Positions 8,101 through 16,424 of a DNA stretch of 64,000 nucleotides are shown in pieces. Positions within the stretch are counted from its first letter, which is position 1. Every line of letters starts with the position of its first letter. The stretch spans positions 53,922-117,921 of the forward strand of contig JANYBW010000017.1 of assembly GCA_025360585.1 (NCBI GenBank), read 5' to 3'. Made by a program: the position numbers and the translations under genes. Origin of the DNA: Actinomycetes bacterium (GTDB lineage: Bacteria; Actinomycetota; Acidimicrobiia; IMCC26256; PALSA-610). The notes beneath the pieces were generated by a model. The model had not been told where the DNA came from. It did not search any database and saw only the letters and a list, made by a program, of their open reading frames with translations.

Positions 8101-8272
8101 GACACACCTCCAAGGCCAACGTCGTTCACCCTATCCGGCAAAACGACGTAACAAGTCCAACCTGATTTGATCGGCCGATCGCACCATTTCCTTTGGCACG
8201 GCTGCTATGGCGACCCAATCCCGGCACCTGATCAACCCGGCACCTGATCAACACGCACCGCAGCAATTTTGG
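8101..8272. other. Intergenic region upstream of rsiG with tandem 16-mer and palindrome
   Basis: This region holds the ribosome binding site of rsiG (GGAGG at 8105-8109, minus strand). It also holds a perfect 12-bp palindrome GATCGGCCGATC at 8169-8180 and two tandem copies of CCCGGCACCTGATCAA (8220-8235 and 8236-8251). The palindrome lies where a repressor of rsiG could bind. No gene is seen. Confidence 0.4.
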
Positions 8273-8521
8273 TTATCCGCCGGAAACCGGAGGAAGCACC
8301 GCAACTTCATCACCAGGCGCAAGGGCCGTTCGTTCGCCCTGAGGCGCCTCGTCGCCGTTGAGCCAGACTCGACTGGTTGCCAGAACGGCCTCCCACTCTG
8401 GCCCGTAACGTTGCGCGGCTGCCGCCAAGAGCGCACCGACATCCGCGGCATCGAAGGTATCAGTGCCTTGACCAGCGGCTTCCCGAGCGGCAGCGAAACA
8501 CCGCAGCGTCACGACGGCCAA
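8273..8521 (-). CDS. MoaD/ThiS-family small sulfur-carrier protein
   Basis: An 82-residue beta-grasp protein. It begins VVTLRCFAAAREAAGQ, typical of MoaD, contains the WLNGDEAPQGE loop, and ends PPVSGG. The C-terminal Gly-Gly is the residue pair that becomes thiocarboxylated in sulfur carriers. The start is TTG at 8521, directly after the stop of the preceding small gene, so translation is probably coupled. No moeB, moaE or other molybdopterin genes are nearby, so the pathway (molybdopterin or another sulfur transfer) cannot be fixed. Confidence 0.82.
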   Translation of the reverse strand: MAVVTLRCFAAAREAAGQGTDTFDAADVGALLAAAAQRYGPEWEAVLATSRVWLNGDEAPQGERTALAPGDEVAVLPPVSGG

Positions 8522-8524
8522 TGA

Positions 8525-8671
8525 TCAACCGTTGGGTTGCGCAGCGTTCAGGGACTGCAAATCCGCGTCGATCGCCGCCAACTCAGCTTCAAGGCGCTCC
8601 AACACGACGAGGTCATCTTCAACCACCATCGCCGATTCAGGTGTTCCTATCGGTTCGCTCCAGGTATCCAT
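8525..8671 (-). CDS. Small acidic helical protein (48 aa)
   Basis: A 48-residue protein starting at ATG 8671, 11 bases after the stop of the LON-domain gene. After MDTWSEPIGTPES the rest is one amphipathic, acidic helix (VVEDDLVVLERLEAELAAIDADLQSLN) that could form a short coiled coil. It is placed tightly between two genes of the same strand. No family is recognised; it may be a small dimerisation or adaptor peptide. The frame is open upstream to 8725, but that extension overlaps the previous gene. Confidence 0.6.
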   Translation of the reverse strand: MDTWSEPIGTPESAMVVEDDLVVLERLEAELAAIDADLQSLNAAQPNG

Positions 8672-8681
8672 ACGCCGGAGA

Positions 8682-9314
8682 CTAATCCTCGTCTTGACGC
8701 ATTGTCTCCAACAGAATTGCATCATCGATCAACTCGATGAGCAGCCGTAGTTGGGCCTGAGGGTCTTGGCATTCCAACAACTGCTGAGCGTCGAAGGGGC
8801 CGAATCCCATGAGCACACTCACATAATCCGCCAACACCCGAGCCGCAATATTGATCGGCACCGGTGGCTTATTCGGCGGCGGTGCAACCACCCACCAAGC
8901 TTCGATCTTGTCGATCACTGCGCCTTTCAGTTCATCAAACGGCGCGCCCGGGGTTGGTTCGGATTCCGCAGGTTCCGCGAAGGGCACCACCATCGCGACG
9001 GGGTAAGGATCTGCGGGAAGCCATTCCTGCACGAAAAATCGATCGACACCACGCGCGAGCACCGCGATCCGCCCATCGGGGAGCTGCTCGGCCCGTTGTA
9101 CTTCCGCTCGCGTCCCAACACGGTGGCGAACATCATTGCCGCCGACTTCGCTCCCGCGTTCAATCAACACCACGCCGAAGGTGCCGTCGCCTGCGAGCAG
9201 CTCAGCGAACATGACTTGGTATCGCGGTTCAAATATTTGCAGCGGTAGCGGTTGCAACGGGAACAACACCGTCGACAACGGAAACATCGCGAGCCGGCTT
9301 GGTTGCGCAAGCAT
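8682..9314 (-). CDS. LON substrate-binding-domain protein
   Basis: This stand-alone N-terminal LON domain protein of about 210 residues has no ATPase or protease part. The domain opens with LAMFPLSTVLFPLQPLPLQIFEPRYQVMFAELL, the standard LON-N start, and continues with GTFGVVLIERGSEVGG. The ATG at 9314 is preferred over the open frame to 9449 because that extension overlaps the SirB1-like gene. Such proteins are widespread in Actinobacteria; a role in recognising unfolded proteins is assumed only from the domain. It is followed closely by the 48-aa gene. Confidence 0.85.
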   Translation of the reverse strand: MLAQPSRLAMFPLSTVLFPLQPLPLQIFEPRYQVMFAELLAGDGTFGVVLIERGSEVGGNDVRHRVGTRAEVQRAEQLPDGRIAVLARGVDRFFVQEWLPADPYPVAMVVPFAEPAESEPTPGAPFDELKGAVIDKIEAWWVVAPPPNKPPVPINIAARVLADYVSVLMGFGPFDAQQLLECQDPQAQLRLLIELIDDAILLETMRQDED

Positions 9315-9337
9315 TGCTCGCGGGATCTCTTCAGGGT

Positions 9338-10186
9338 TCAATTCGTATGGGCCCAATATCCAGCGGCTGCGACCCGCGCCTGCAACGCGTACGCCCCATC
9401 GAGTTGCGCCGCGGCATGCTCGGCGATCAGCGCGGCATCGCGAAAACATCCAATGTTTCCGAGCCGTATTCCCAATGCCAACTGCTCACCGGGATGCATA
9501 TCCGGCAATGCAGCGTGCATGCGCAACAACGAACGAGCAGTCGATGCGTTTCGGCCTAGGCGCGATAGCTCAAGGTTGTTCAGAACCCGAGCCAACACCG
9601 TGGCCACACCGACCGGCTCTAATTCGCGATCAGCGAGCGTACGCTGCCCACGAAACATCGCATCGTGACGCTGCCGACAACCCTCGGAATCCATTAGCTC
9701 GCCGCGATGAAACGGATCACAGTATTGCTCGATCGTTGGCAGGTAGACAAGAAAATGGCCAGGCATCGAAACCGGTTGCACCTCGATGGAGCAACGACGA
9801 CCAACTTCAATCATCACAATCGCCAACAAGATCGGGAGCCCGGTACGACGCGCTATCACCGCATCAATCATTGAATTTTCTGGATCGTGATAATCGACAA
9901 CGTTGCCACGAAATCCACCGGATTCAAACAAGCGTCGCCCCAGAAGCTCCGCCGAAAGCGTTTGCCCACCGTCTTGGTTGCACTGATCTGCGAGATCATC
10001 AAGCGCGAGCAGAGTCGCACCGACATCAACCGGCGGTCGCACGGCGTTCGCGATCAGTGCGGTCGCAGCATCGAGCGGCACCGAGGTCGATTGCACGAGC
10101 GCGATGAAGTCGTCGACGGCGGGCACGTTTCGAAGGGTAACCCACGCGTTCTCCACAAGGGTTCGGTCAGAGATATCTGCGACCAA
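9338..10186 (-). CDS. SirB1-like transglutaminase/TPR-domain protein
   Basis: The first half shows the SirB1 transglutaminase-like fold: a segment with LFESGGFRGNVVDYHDPENSMIDAVI, then RRTGLPILLAIVMIEVGRR and VSMPGHFLVY. The second half is helical, TPR-like, ending LGIRLGNIGCFRDAALIAEHAAAQLD. The usual cysteine of active transglutaminases is not evident, as in most SirB1 proteins. The frame is open to 10408, but that overlaps a divergent gene. TTG at 10186, after GGAACGGG, is the likeliest start, with GTG at 10153 as an alternative. The function is unknown. Confidence 0.78.
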   Translation of the reverse strand: MVADISDRTLVENAWVTLRNVPAVDDFIALVQSTSVPLDAATALIANAVRPPVDVGATLLALDDLADQCNQDGGQTLSAELLGRRLFESGGFRGNVVDYHDPENSMIDAVIARRTGLPILLAIVMIEVGRRCSIEVQPVSMPGHFLVYLPTIEQYCDPFHRGELMDSEGCRQRHDAMFRGQRTLADRELEPVGVATVLARVLNNLELSRLGRNASTARSLLRMHAALPDMHPGEQLALGIRLGNIGCFRDAALIAEHAAAQLDGAYALQARVAAAGYWAHTN

Positions 10187-10210
10187 CCCGTTCCGGCGCG
10201 AAGATACACA

Positions 10211-11209
10211 ATGGCCCAAACCCGACGTCTTTTGGTTGCAGCCGGAATCGTTGCGCTGATTATGGCCAGCGGAACCCGTCCGGCAGCCGCACACGCATCC
10301 GCCGGCCAAGGCGCGACGAACTGGGTTACGACCACCAAGGGACTCATCCCCGCGGTACCGGGAATCACCGTGCGCGTGGTCGACAAAGGAGAACACCTCG
10401 AAATTCACGGATCGCCCAACCGAACAATCATGGTCCTGGGCTACAAAGGTGAGCCCTATGCCCGCATCGATCGCGACGGCGTATGGCTGAACCGTCGTTC
10501 ACCCGCCGAATTCATGAACCGTTTCTCGATCGCTCCACCAAGAATTCCCAAAACCTTCGATGCCACTGCTGCTCCGGTCTGGCGACGAGTAGGACGGTCA
10601 CAGACGTTTCGGTGGCACGACCACCGAACCCACCACATGAACAACGATCTGCAACACGAATGGCACGTGCCCGTCACGATTGACGGCACCCCAGCAAAAA
10701 TCTCCGGTTGGGTGTTGTTTGTGGAGCCATCCACACCCACCGCCGCAATTCTCGTCGGCGTCATCGGCCTCGGCTTGTGCACCGCGGCACTGCTGCTACG
10801 CCCCCGACCCGCCACGGCAATCCTCGCCGTCGGGATTGGCGCTTCCGCACTAGTCCAGTTATATGGTCAATACCACGAAAGCAGCCTCAGCTTCACCCGC
10901 CAGCTCGGCACCACCGCGTATTCGGTGGGAACGTTTGCGGCCGCCTTCGCGATCGTTGTCGTCGCGCTACTACGTCCATCGGCGTTCAGTGCTCCGGCGT
11001 TGCTGTTAAGTGGCGTAACGATGGCCGTATGCGGTGGATTTGCCAGGATCGATTGGCTCACCCACTCGCAAATTCCTTCGGCCCTGAGCTACCCGTTTGG
11101 GACGTCGCTCGTCATGGCAACGCTGGTCGTGGGTGGAACCATTGCCGGGTTCGCTGTACGGGACTTAATGTCGCCGCTCGACGCGCCCGAACGCGATACC
11201 AGCGCGTAG
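10211..11209 (+). CDS. Secreted/membrane protein with N-terminal ectodomain and five or six C-terminal membrane helices
   Basis: The predicted protein has 332 residues. A signal peptide (LLVAAGIVALIMASGTRPAAAHA) is followed by an exported domain of about 140 residues with a His-rich WHDHRTHHMNND motif and the segment EWHVPVTIDGTPAKISGWVLFVEPSTP. After residue 170 there are about six hydrophobic helices. Similar actinobacterial proteins (H-rich ectodomain plus membrane helices) often lie near copper-handling genes, so a metal-related role is possible but not shown. ATG 10211 begins just before the signal peptide. The longer open frame to 9887 overlaps the SirB1-like gene and is not coding. Confidence 0.75.
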   Translation: MAQTRRLLVAAGIVALIMASGTRPAAAHASAGQGATNWVTTTKGLIPAVPGITVRVVDKGEHLEIHGSPNRTIMVLGYKGEPYARIDRDGVWLNRRSPAEFMNRFSIAPPRIPKTFDATAAPVWRRVGRSQTFRWHDHRTHHMNNDLQHEWHVPVTIDGTPAKISGWVLFVEPSTPTAAILVGVIGLGLCTAALLLRPRPATAILAVGIGASALVQLYGQYHESSLSFTRQLGTTAYSVGTFAAAFAIVVVALLRPSAFSAPALLLSGVTMAVCGGFARIDWLTHSQIPSALSYPFGTSLVMATLVVGGTIAGFAVRDLMSPLDAPERDTSA

Positions 11210-11237
11210 TTCCAGCGCGTAGTTCCAGCGCGTAGTT
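11199..11237. repeat. Three perfect tandem copies of a 13-bp unit
   Basis: CCAGCGCGTAGTT is repeated at 11199-11211, 11212-11224 and 11225-11237. The array covers the stop codons of two convergent genes. Each copy contains TAG on the plus strand, so slippage does not alter the upstream protein. It probably arose by replication slippage. Confidence 0.9.
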
Positions 11238-11763
11238 ATTGTTCGGCGTCGGCCTGGACGCCGGCGGGATTCGCAGCATCGATGCGCCGCTGAAGGTAGC
11301 TCGACATCCAGCCGTGATAACGAGCCTGCAACTCCGGCCGCTGCCAATCGGCACTGGTCACGACGTTGCGACATCCCGGAGTTCCGCACGCACAAATGAA
11401 CTCGTCGTAGTCGGCGGCATCGCACATTGCGTAGTCGAAACAGATCTCGTCACCCACCGCAATATCAACTATCGCTGCCAACAAAATGTTGCCGACAATC
11501 CCGGCGTTGGGCTCACACGAATGATTCGCCATGTCGGCGGGATCGGGCTGTTCCGGTCCGACCATGTACAACTCATCATCGATTTGAATCGCATGGATCT
11601 GACGATTCTCGGGCATGGCAACAAACGTTGCTTTATCGCAGACCGTGCCACCGAAGCCCGCAAGCGTTTCACCAGCATGAATAGCCCGCGTTGCGAAGAT
11701 ACCGAGGCCCTTATGGCCGGCGGAACGGACTTCGGCTTTCGCCGTCAGGAAGGAGTGGCCCAT
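11236..11763 (-). CDS. SET-domain protein
   Basis: A 175-residue protein consisting of one SET domain. GLGIFATRAIHAGETLAGFGG forms the start of the fold, NHSCEPNAG is the SAM/substrate motif, and GDEICFDYAM carries the catalytic Tyr. A post-SET zinc element, CACGTPGCRN, contributes cysteines. SET proteins methylate lysines; bacterial targets are mostly unknown. ATG 11763 is preferred over the open frame to 11892 because GGAGG precedes it and the domain begins soon after. It converges with the membrane protein gene upstream of it on the map and is divergent from the haemoglobin gene. Confidence 0.88.
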   Translation of the reverse strand: MGHSFLTAKAEVRSAGHKGLGIFATRAIHAGETLAGFGGTVCDKATFVAMPENRQIHAIQIDDELYMVGPEQPDPADMANHSCEPNAGIVGNILLAAIVDIAVGDEICFDYAMCDAADYDEFICACGTPGCRNVVTSADWQRPELQARYHGWMSSYLQRRIDAANPAGVQADAEQ

Positions 11764-11847
11764 TGCAGCGCACCTCCATTCGTGTTCGAGGACAAGAGTC
11801 GGGCACGCTACATCGCAACGCACCCAAAACCGGACTTGAGGTTGGTT

Positions 11848-12237
11848 ATGGACACCACATACGAAGCCGTCGGCGGCATGGAGTTTTTTCAATCCCTCGT
11901 CGCTGCCTTCTATGTGAATGTGGAGCGCGATCCGCTACTCAGGCCGCTGTATCCCCCGGACCTCACGGACTCCGCCAAATGGATGACGCTCTTTCTCAGC
12001 CAGTATTTCGGCGGGCCAGGTATGTACAGCGAGATCAAAGGACATCCCCGCCTCCGGATGCGCCATGGCCACCTCCAAATCGGAGTCCGCGAACGCGACG
12101 CGTGGTGGCAAGCAATGCACGATGCCGTTATCGCCAGTGGAGTCGCCGAGCCATACCGGGGCGCAATGCTTGAATACTTCACAACCGCAGCCGATTGGAT
12201 GATCAATCACGATGACCAAACGCCAACAGAAACGTAA
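11848..12237 (+). CDS. Truncated haemoglobin (group II/GlbO-like)
   Basis: This 129-residue 2-on-2 globin has GMEFFQSLVAAFYVNVERDPLLRPLYP as the B helix region with the distal Tyr. RMRHGHLQIGVRERDAWWQAM carries the proximal haem His and the group II Arg-Asp-x-Trp pattern. The length fits the family. The ATG start has a GAGG site about seven bases upstream. The end overlaps the start of map by 26 bases, suggesting coupled expression. Likely roles are oxygen or nitric-oxide chemistry. Confidence 0.88.
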   Translation: MDTTYEAVGGMEFFQSLVAAFYVNVERDPLLRPLYPPDLTDSAKWMTLFLSQYFGGPGMYSEIKGHPRLRMRHGHLQIGVRERDAWWQAMHDAVIASGVAEPYRGAMLEYFTTAADWMINHDDQTPTET

Positions 12238-13162
12238 AGAGACGCGCCGCCGTATCGGTGCAGATGTCGCGACCCTCAATCGACCGGTTGCGGCCTCGGC
12301 GCGAGTGCGCGCCGGCAAGGTGTTCGCCCCGAGCGACGTGCCCCCAGAAATCCAACGCCCTCCGTACGCACGGGCCAAAGGCGTCGCGGATCCAACCTTC
12401 GCACCGGGCTCGTTCCCGGCTCGTATGCGCGCCGCAGGCCGTGCTGCCGCCGAAGTCCTACAGATAGTGGGGGCCGCCGTCGCACCGGGCGTGACCACCG
12501 AAGCACTCGACGCGCTCGCATTCGACACGTACATCGCGTTGGGCGGCTATCCGAGCACGCTGCACTACAAGGGTTACCGCAAAACGATCTGCACATCTGT
12601 GAACGAAATCATTTGTCACGGAATCCCCGACGACCGTCAATTGATCGACGGCGACATCGTAAATTGCGATGTGACAATCTATCTCGATGGCGTCCACGGC
12701 GACACCAGCGCAACCTTCGCGGTCGGGACGATGAGTGATGACCGGGCACAACTGATTACGGTCACGCGCCAATGTTTGTGGCGCGGGATCCGCGCCGTAC
12801 GACCGGGATTGCCGATCAACGAAATCGGTAAGGCAATCCAACAACACGCTGAATCCAACGGATTTTCGGTGGTCCGCACATTCGTTGGCCACGGAATCAG
12901 CGATGTGTTTCATTGCGCACCTTCGGTGCCGCACTACTTCGATCGCGACGCCACCGACATCATGATGCCGGGCGACACGTTCACCATCGAACCAATGATC
13001 AACGCGGGTTCGTGGGAAGTGGGCAAAATTTGGCGCGACGGCTGGACCGCTCCCACCGCAGACCTCAGCGATTCTGCGCAATTCGAACACACCTTGCTCG
13101 TCACCAACGACGGCTGCGAGGTGCTCACCCTCGGCCGCGACGAAACCCCGGACTATGGCTGA
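12212..13162 (+). CDS. map: Methionine aminopeptidase, type I, with N-terminal extension
   Basis: The 316-residue enzyme removes the initiator methionine from new proteins. The pita-bread metal ligands are present: the two Asp of NCDVTIYLDGVHGDTSATF, His in GHGISDVFHCAP, Glu in TIEPM and Glu in FEHTLLV, plus the substrate His in ICHGIPD. Residues 1-60 are an extension with basic residues and proline motifs (FAPSDVPPEIQRPPY). It resembles the SH3-binding-like extension of mycobacterial MetAP1c, thought to contact the ribosome. The gene overlaps its neighbours on both sides. Confidence 0.93.
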   Translation: MTKRQQKRKETRRRIGADVATLNRPVAASARVRAGKVFAPSDVPPEIQRPPYARAKGVADPTFAPGSFPARMRAAGRAAAEVLQIVGAAVAPGVTTEALDALAFDTYIALGGYPSTLHYKGYRKTICTSVNEIICHGIPDDRQLIDGDIVNCDVTIYLDGVHGDTSATFAVGTMSDDRAQLITVTRQCLWRGIRAVRPGLPINEIGKAIQQHAESNGFSVVRTFVGHGISDVFHCAPSVPHYFDRDATDIMMPGDTFTIEPMINAGSWEVGKIWRDGWTAPTADLSDSAQFEHTLLVTNDGCEVLTLGRDETPDYG

Positions 13163-13943
13163 TCAAGCGCACCATGGTCGTCTGCAAGGCGAAACTGCGC
13201 TGATCACCGGCTCAACTTCCGGCATCGGGCGCGCCATCGCGATCCGGTTCGCGGCCGAAGGTGCCGCGGTATGCGTCAACGGGCGCGATAAGACCCGAGC
13301 TGATGCAGTTGTGAGCGAGATCACCCGCGCGGGAGGAACCGCGTACTCCTTACTCGCGGACCTCCAAGATGAACAGGCAGTCAACGATCTCGTTGCGCAC
13401 GCGGCGGCGACGTTGGGCTCGCTCACCGTGTTGGTCAACAATGCTGCAAACGGGGCAACCGCCGATCACGCGGTCGCCGATCTGACGACCCAAGATTGGG
13501 AACGCGCGTTTCGGCTCAACGTCACCGCGCCAATGTGGACAAGCCGCGCGGCGATACCAGCAATGATTGCGGCGGGACACGGTTCGATCATCAATATCTC
13601 GAGCCGCCAAGCGGAGCGCGCATCACGAAATTTCACCGCCTACGTCGCCAGCAAATCCGCACTTAATGGTCTCACGCGCGCAATAGCGGTGGACTACGCG
13701 CAACACGGCATTCGCTGCAACACCATCAGCCCGGGGTTCGTCGTGAACGATCACCGAGACGCGACTATGACCGCCGCGGACCGAGACCGACGCGAAGCAA
13801 TGCATCTCACCCGGCTCGGCGAAGCCAACGACATCGCCTACGCGGCCGTCTACCTCGCTTCGACCGAATCGGAATACCTCACCGGTACGAACCTCAAACT
13901 CGACGGCGGCAGCAGCTACGCCCGTGCGCAATCGTTGGGCTAA
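13155..13943 (+). CDS. Short-chain dehydrogenase/reductase
   Basis: A 262-residue classical SDR with the cofactor motif TGSTSGIG, a VLVNNAANG segment, catalytic Ser in INISS and the YVASK Tyr-Lys pair. The NGRDK sequence after the second strand suggests NADP(H) preference. The ATG overlaps the end of map by eight bases, so it is probably in the same transcript. The substrate is unknown; FabG-like ketoreduction is the generic possibility. Confidence 0.88.
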   Translation: MADQAHHGRLQGETALITGSTSGIGRAIAIRFAAEGAAVCVNGRDKTRADAVVSEITRAGGTAYSLLADLQDEQAVNDLVAHAAATLGSLTVLVNNAANGATADHAVADLTTQDWERAFRLNVTAPMWTSRAAIPAMIAAGHGSIINISSRQAERASRNFTAYVASKSALNGLTRAIAVDYAQHGIRCNTISPGFVVNDHRDATMTAADRDRREAMHLTRLGEANDIAYAAVYLASTESEYLTGTNLKLDGGSSYARAQSLG

Positions 13944-13964
13944 ACGAACCGCAAACCGAAACGC

Positions 13965-15047
13965 CTAACCCAGCCACTTCACCGGCGGGCCGTGGTACCC
14001 GGAATGGGCAACCACCTTGGACTGTCCGGTCGGCCAGACGGTGACCGTGACGTTCGCGTGCTCGGCAATTTCCGGCGGCGGTTCAAGAGTCAGCCACGCA
14101 ATCGGCGCAGATTCTCCCGTGCCCGCACCACGATCAAACAGAACTTTGCGAATGCTCGTCTGTTCGGCCTCCGGCAAGTATTGCCACATGATCGAGTGCA
14201 TCAACACGGTGACGAAACCCGGCTCCGGCACAAGATGCTCTTCAACCCAATCCGCAGCATGCGCTTGATCGATCGCGACCGGATGTTCACGAGCGACAGC
14301 CAAGGCATTGCGAAGTCGCGTTTGCCGAGCGGGTTGATCGGGCCAGACGTACGACAAGAGTTGCAGTGCGCCAGCATCATGGGAGGCATCGATCGGGTTG
14401 AGATCGCAGCCTTTTCGTTGGGCAATTTGGATACCGGACCCAAACGGCGGCGAACCTTCGTAGGCGTCGGCACCAAATCGCAATGCAGAACTCGGATCTC
14501 CCCACACATTGCCGAGCGCGTTCTCGAACGCAAAATGGTCGAGCCGCAAATTCAGTCCGCCGCTTGATCCAATCTCCAAGAGCCGCACAGGTTTTCGCGT
14601 CAATCGCACGATTTCCGCGAGGCCCGCGGCCAACCCGGCGGCGCGACCAACTTCGTTCGTTTGCGGATCGCGGGTTAACCAATCGAGCAACAACGCCGGC
14701 GGGTTTTCGAACAGTTCGCGCATCACTGCGTAGGCCTTGGCCGCGTCGCCGGTGACGTCGGGTTGCGGCCAACAATCGTCGAGTGCAGGAATCAAGCCTT
14801 CGAACCAACATCGTTGCACGCCAGCGAAGAGGCGCAAGCCCACCGCCGCGTCGTAGGCCATCGGGGTTGATTCCAACCGCGCCTCAATCGCGCGATTGCC
14901 GCTTCTGATGTCCTCGATACACGCCGCAAAGAGGCGCTCATAAAATGGCGACGGCGATGCTGGCATCGAGCACCCAACGCGCTGCCATTCGAGCAAATCG
15001 ATAGCATTCTCGCGTTGTTTTCCACCGCCTTGACCGATATTCGTCAT
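13965..15047 (-). CDS. DUF2332-family protein
   Basis: A 360-residue cytoplasmic protein of the DUF2332 family, common in Actinobacteria and of unknown function. Visible features are YDAAVGLRLFAGVQRCWFEG, a methyltransferase-like segment VRLLEIGSSGGLNLRLDHF, LLSYVWPDQPAR and a final VLMHSIMWQYLP region. The LEIGSSGG motif resembles a SAM-binding loop, so a methyltransferase-like fold is plausible. ATG 15047 sits immediately before the stop of the upstream hotdog gene, indicating an operon. The open frame to 15341 overlaps that gene. Confidence 0.8.
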   Translation of the reverse strand: MTNIGQGGGKQRENAIDLLEWQRVGCSMPASPSPFYERLFAACIEDIRSGNRAIEARLESTPMAYDAAVGLRLFAGVQRCWFEGLIPALDDCWPQPDVTGDAAKAYAVMRELFENPPALLLDWLTRDPQTNEVGRAAGLAAGLAEIVRLTRKPVRLLEIGSSGGLNLRLDHFAFENALGNVWGDPSSALRFGADAYEGSPPFGSGIQIAQRKGCDLNPIDASHDAGALQLLSYVWPDQPARQTRLRNALAVAREHPVAIDQAHAADWVEEHLVPEPGFVTVLMHSIMWQYLPEAEQTSIRKVLFDRGAGTGESAPIAWLTLEPPPEIAEHANVTVTVWPTGQSKVVAHSGYHGPPVKWLG

Positions 15048-15048
15048 T

Positions 15049-15582
15049 TCAGGGACCCCAGGTTCGCGCTGATTTTGGCCGCCGCTCGATAGCAATTCCC
15101 TCGATCGCGGCGATCCGATCGAAGTATTCATCTGGCCATTCGATGACTGATCCGTTCTGTACCAACAACTGCACGATCCAGGCCCGCGCAACCGCTCGAC
15201 CTGATGACGACTCCACCAACCGCTGTTCCAAGAGTGCGCCTTTGCCTTCGAGGCGCAGATACCGCATCGAGCCGACGTACGCCTCCTCCGGCAAGCCTTC
15301 GGATTCATACAGGATGTGCGATTCACGCGCGGCAACGACAAGTTTATGTTCGCGCAAATGTGAGTACCACCACTCCGCCACCGTTGTGCTGATGTACGTC
15401 ACGCGCAGATCGTTAAACAACACGCCGATTGCAGCATTGTTGAGATGGCCTTGCTTATCGAAGTGCTCGGGCAAGGCCTCGATCGGAACAACCAACGAAT
15501 AGCCGTCAGCGCGCAAAACCGTCGCGCCATTTTCAGACGCGCCATTGTGCGAGGCGCCATGTTTCGACGGGGCTACGCCCAC
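15049..15582 (-). CDS. Hotdog-fold thioesterase-like protein
   Basis: The product is 177 residues long. The core VPIEALPEHFDKQGHLNNAAIGVLFNDLRVTYI matches the 4HBT/acyl-CoA thioesterase pattern, with Asp in the D-x-x-G-H-x-N-N motif. ESHILYESEGLPEEAYVGSMRYL gives the next strands. GTG 15582 has a GGAG site and overlaps the stop of the upstream SDR gene. Residues 6-18 (KHGASHNGASENG) come from an imperfect triplication of a 12-base unit. With the SDR and DUF2332 genes it forms an apparent three-gene operon, perhaps for acyl or CoA-ester metabolism. Confidence 0.75.
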   Translation of the reverse strand: MGVAPSKHGASHNGASENGATVLRADGYSLVVPIEALPEHFDKQGHLNNAAIGVLFNDLRVTYISTTVAEWWYSHLREHKLVVAARESHILYESEGLPEEAYVGSMRYLRLEGKGALLEQRLVESSSGRAVARAWIVQLLVQNGSVIEWPDEYFDRIAAIEGIAIERRPKSARTWGP

Positions 15583-16391
15583 ATGAACGCTCCGCCGTCG
15601 GCCATAAACGTATGTCCGGTCACGTACCGGCACGCGTCCGATACCAGGAACCAAGCGAGCGGACCAAGATCCCACTCAGGATCACCTTGACGTTGCATCG
15701 GGCAGTTTTCGATGAATTGACGATATCCCTCGCTGCTTTGCGCGGCCGTACCCTTGTGCGTTGCCGCCGCCGGAGCGATGCAATTCGCAACGATGCCGTC
15801 TGTAGCCCACTCGCGCGCGGCCGTACGCGTCAACGCTCGGATTGCTTCTTTCGATGCGTTGTATGCCGCGAATCCCTTGCCGCCAGTGATTCCCATCGAT
15901 GACGCGAAGTTCACGATACGGCCCCAACGCTGTTGCGCCATGTGCGGATAAACAGCTTGCATCGCCCACAAGGTTGCTTTGACTCCCGAGTTGTAGAAAA
16001 CATCGAGATCGTCATCGGAAACGGTCGCGATGTCGTGCATCGGTCGAAACGTTTGCGCGTTGTTGATTAGCGCATCGACCTTGCCGAACCGATCAATTGT
16101 TGCAGCAACCATCGCATCAATCTGATCACGTTCCATGATGTTCGTAACGGTTCCCAAACATTGCGCACCAAGATCATGAATCGCCGCGACCGTCGCATCA
16201 CACAAGTCGGGTTTCCAATCCGCGGCGACAATGTGCGCTCCGCCTTTCGCAAGGTGCATTGCCATACCCTCGCCGATGCCGCGCCCCGCTCCGGTAATAA
16301 TCACGACTTTGCCGCGAACTTCGTGCATCGCCAACGCATTGGTCGGGTTTGGAGGTTGCCCGCGGGTTGGTTCGGGTGCAGATGAATTCAC
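15573..16391 (-). CDS. Short-chain dehydrogenase/reductase
   Basis: A 272-residue SDR: TGAGRGIGEGMAMHLA cofactor loop, VAADWKP (NAD-type acidic residue after strand 2), LINNAQ, SSMG and YNASK. The start is GTG 16391 with a GAGGAG ribosome binding site; an internal ATG at MHEVRGKVVIITG could be an alternative. It overlaps the hotdog gene at its 3' end and probably heads that operon. The substrate is unknown. A relation to acyl-CoA oxidation-type 3-hydroxyacyl dehydrogenases is possible because of the hotdog partner. Confidence 0.87.
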   Translation of the reverse strand: MNSSAPEPTRGQPPNPTNALAMHEVRGKVVIITGAGRGIGEGMAMHLAKGGAHIVAADWKPDLCDATVAAIHDLGAQCLGTVTNIMERDQIDAMVAATIDRFGKVDALINNAQTFRPMHDIATVSDDDLDVFYNSGVKATLWAMQAVYPHMAQQRWGRIVNFASSMGITGGKGFAAYNASKEAIRALTRTAAREWATDGIVANCIAPAAATHKGTAAQSSEGYRQFIENCPMQRQGDPEWDLGPLAWFLVSDACRYVTGHTFMADGGAFMWA

Positions 16392-16424
16392 TGAGCGCTC
16401 CTCATGGATTAATGCACGTTGGCT

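Noticed and set aside
9887..10210. N-terminal extension of the membrane protein at 10211
   Set aside because: It overlaps the SirB1-like gene on the other strand and lies before a good signal peptide start.
11199..11237. Possible CRISPR-like array
   Set aside because: The 13-bp units are directly adjacent without spacers; it is a simple tandem repeat.
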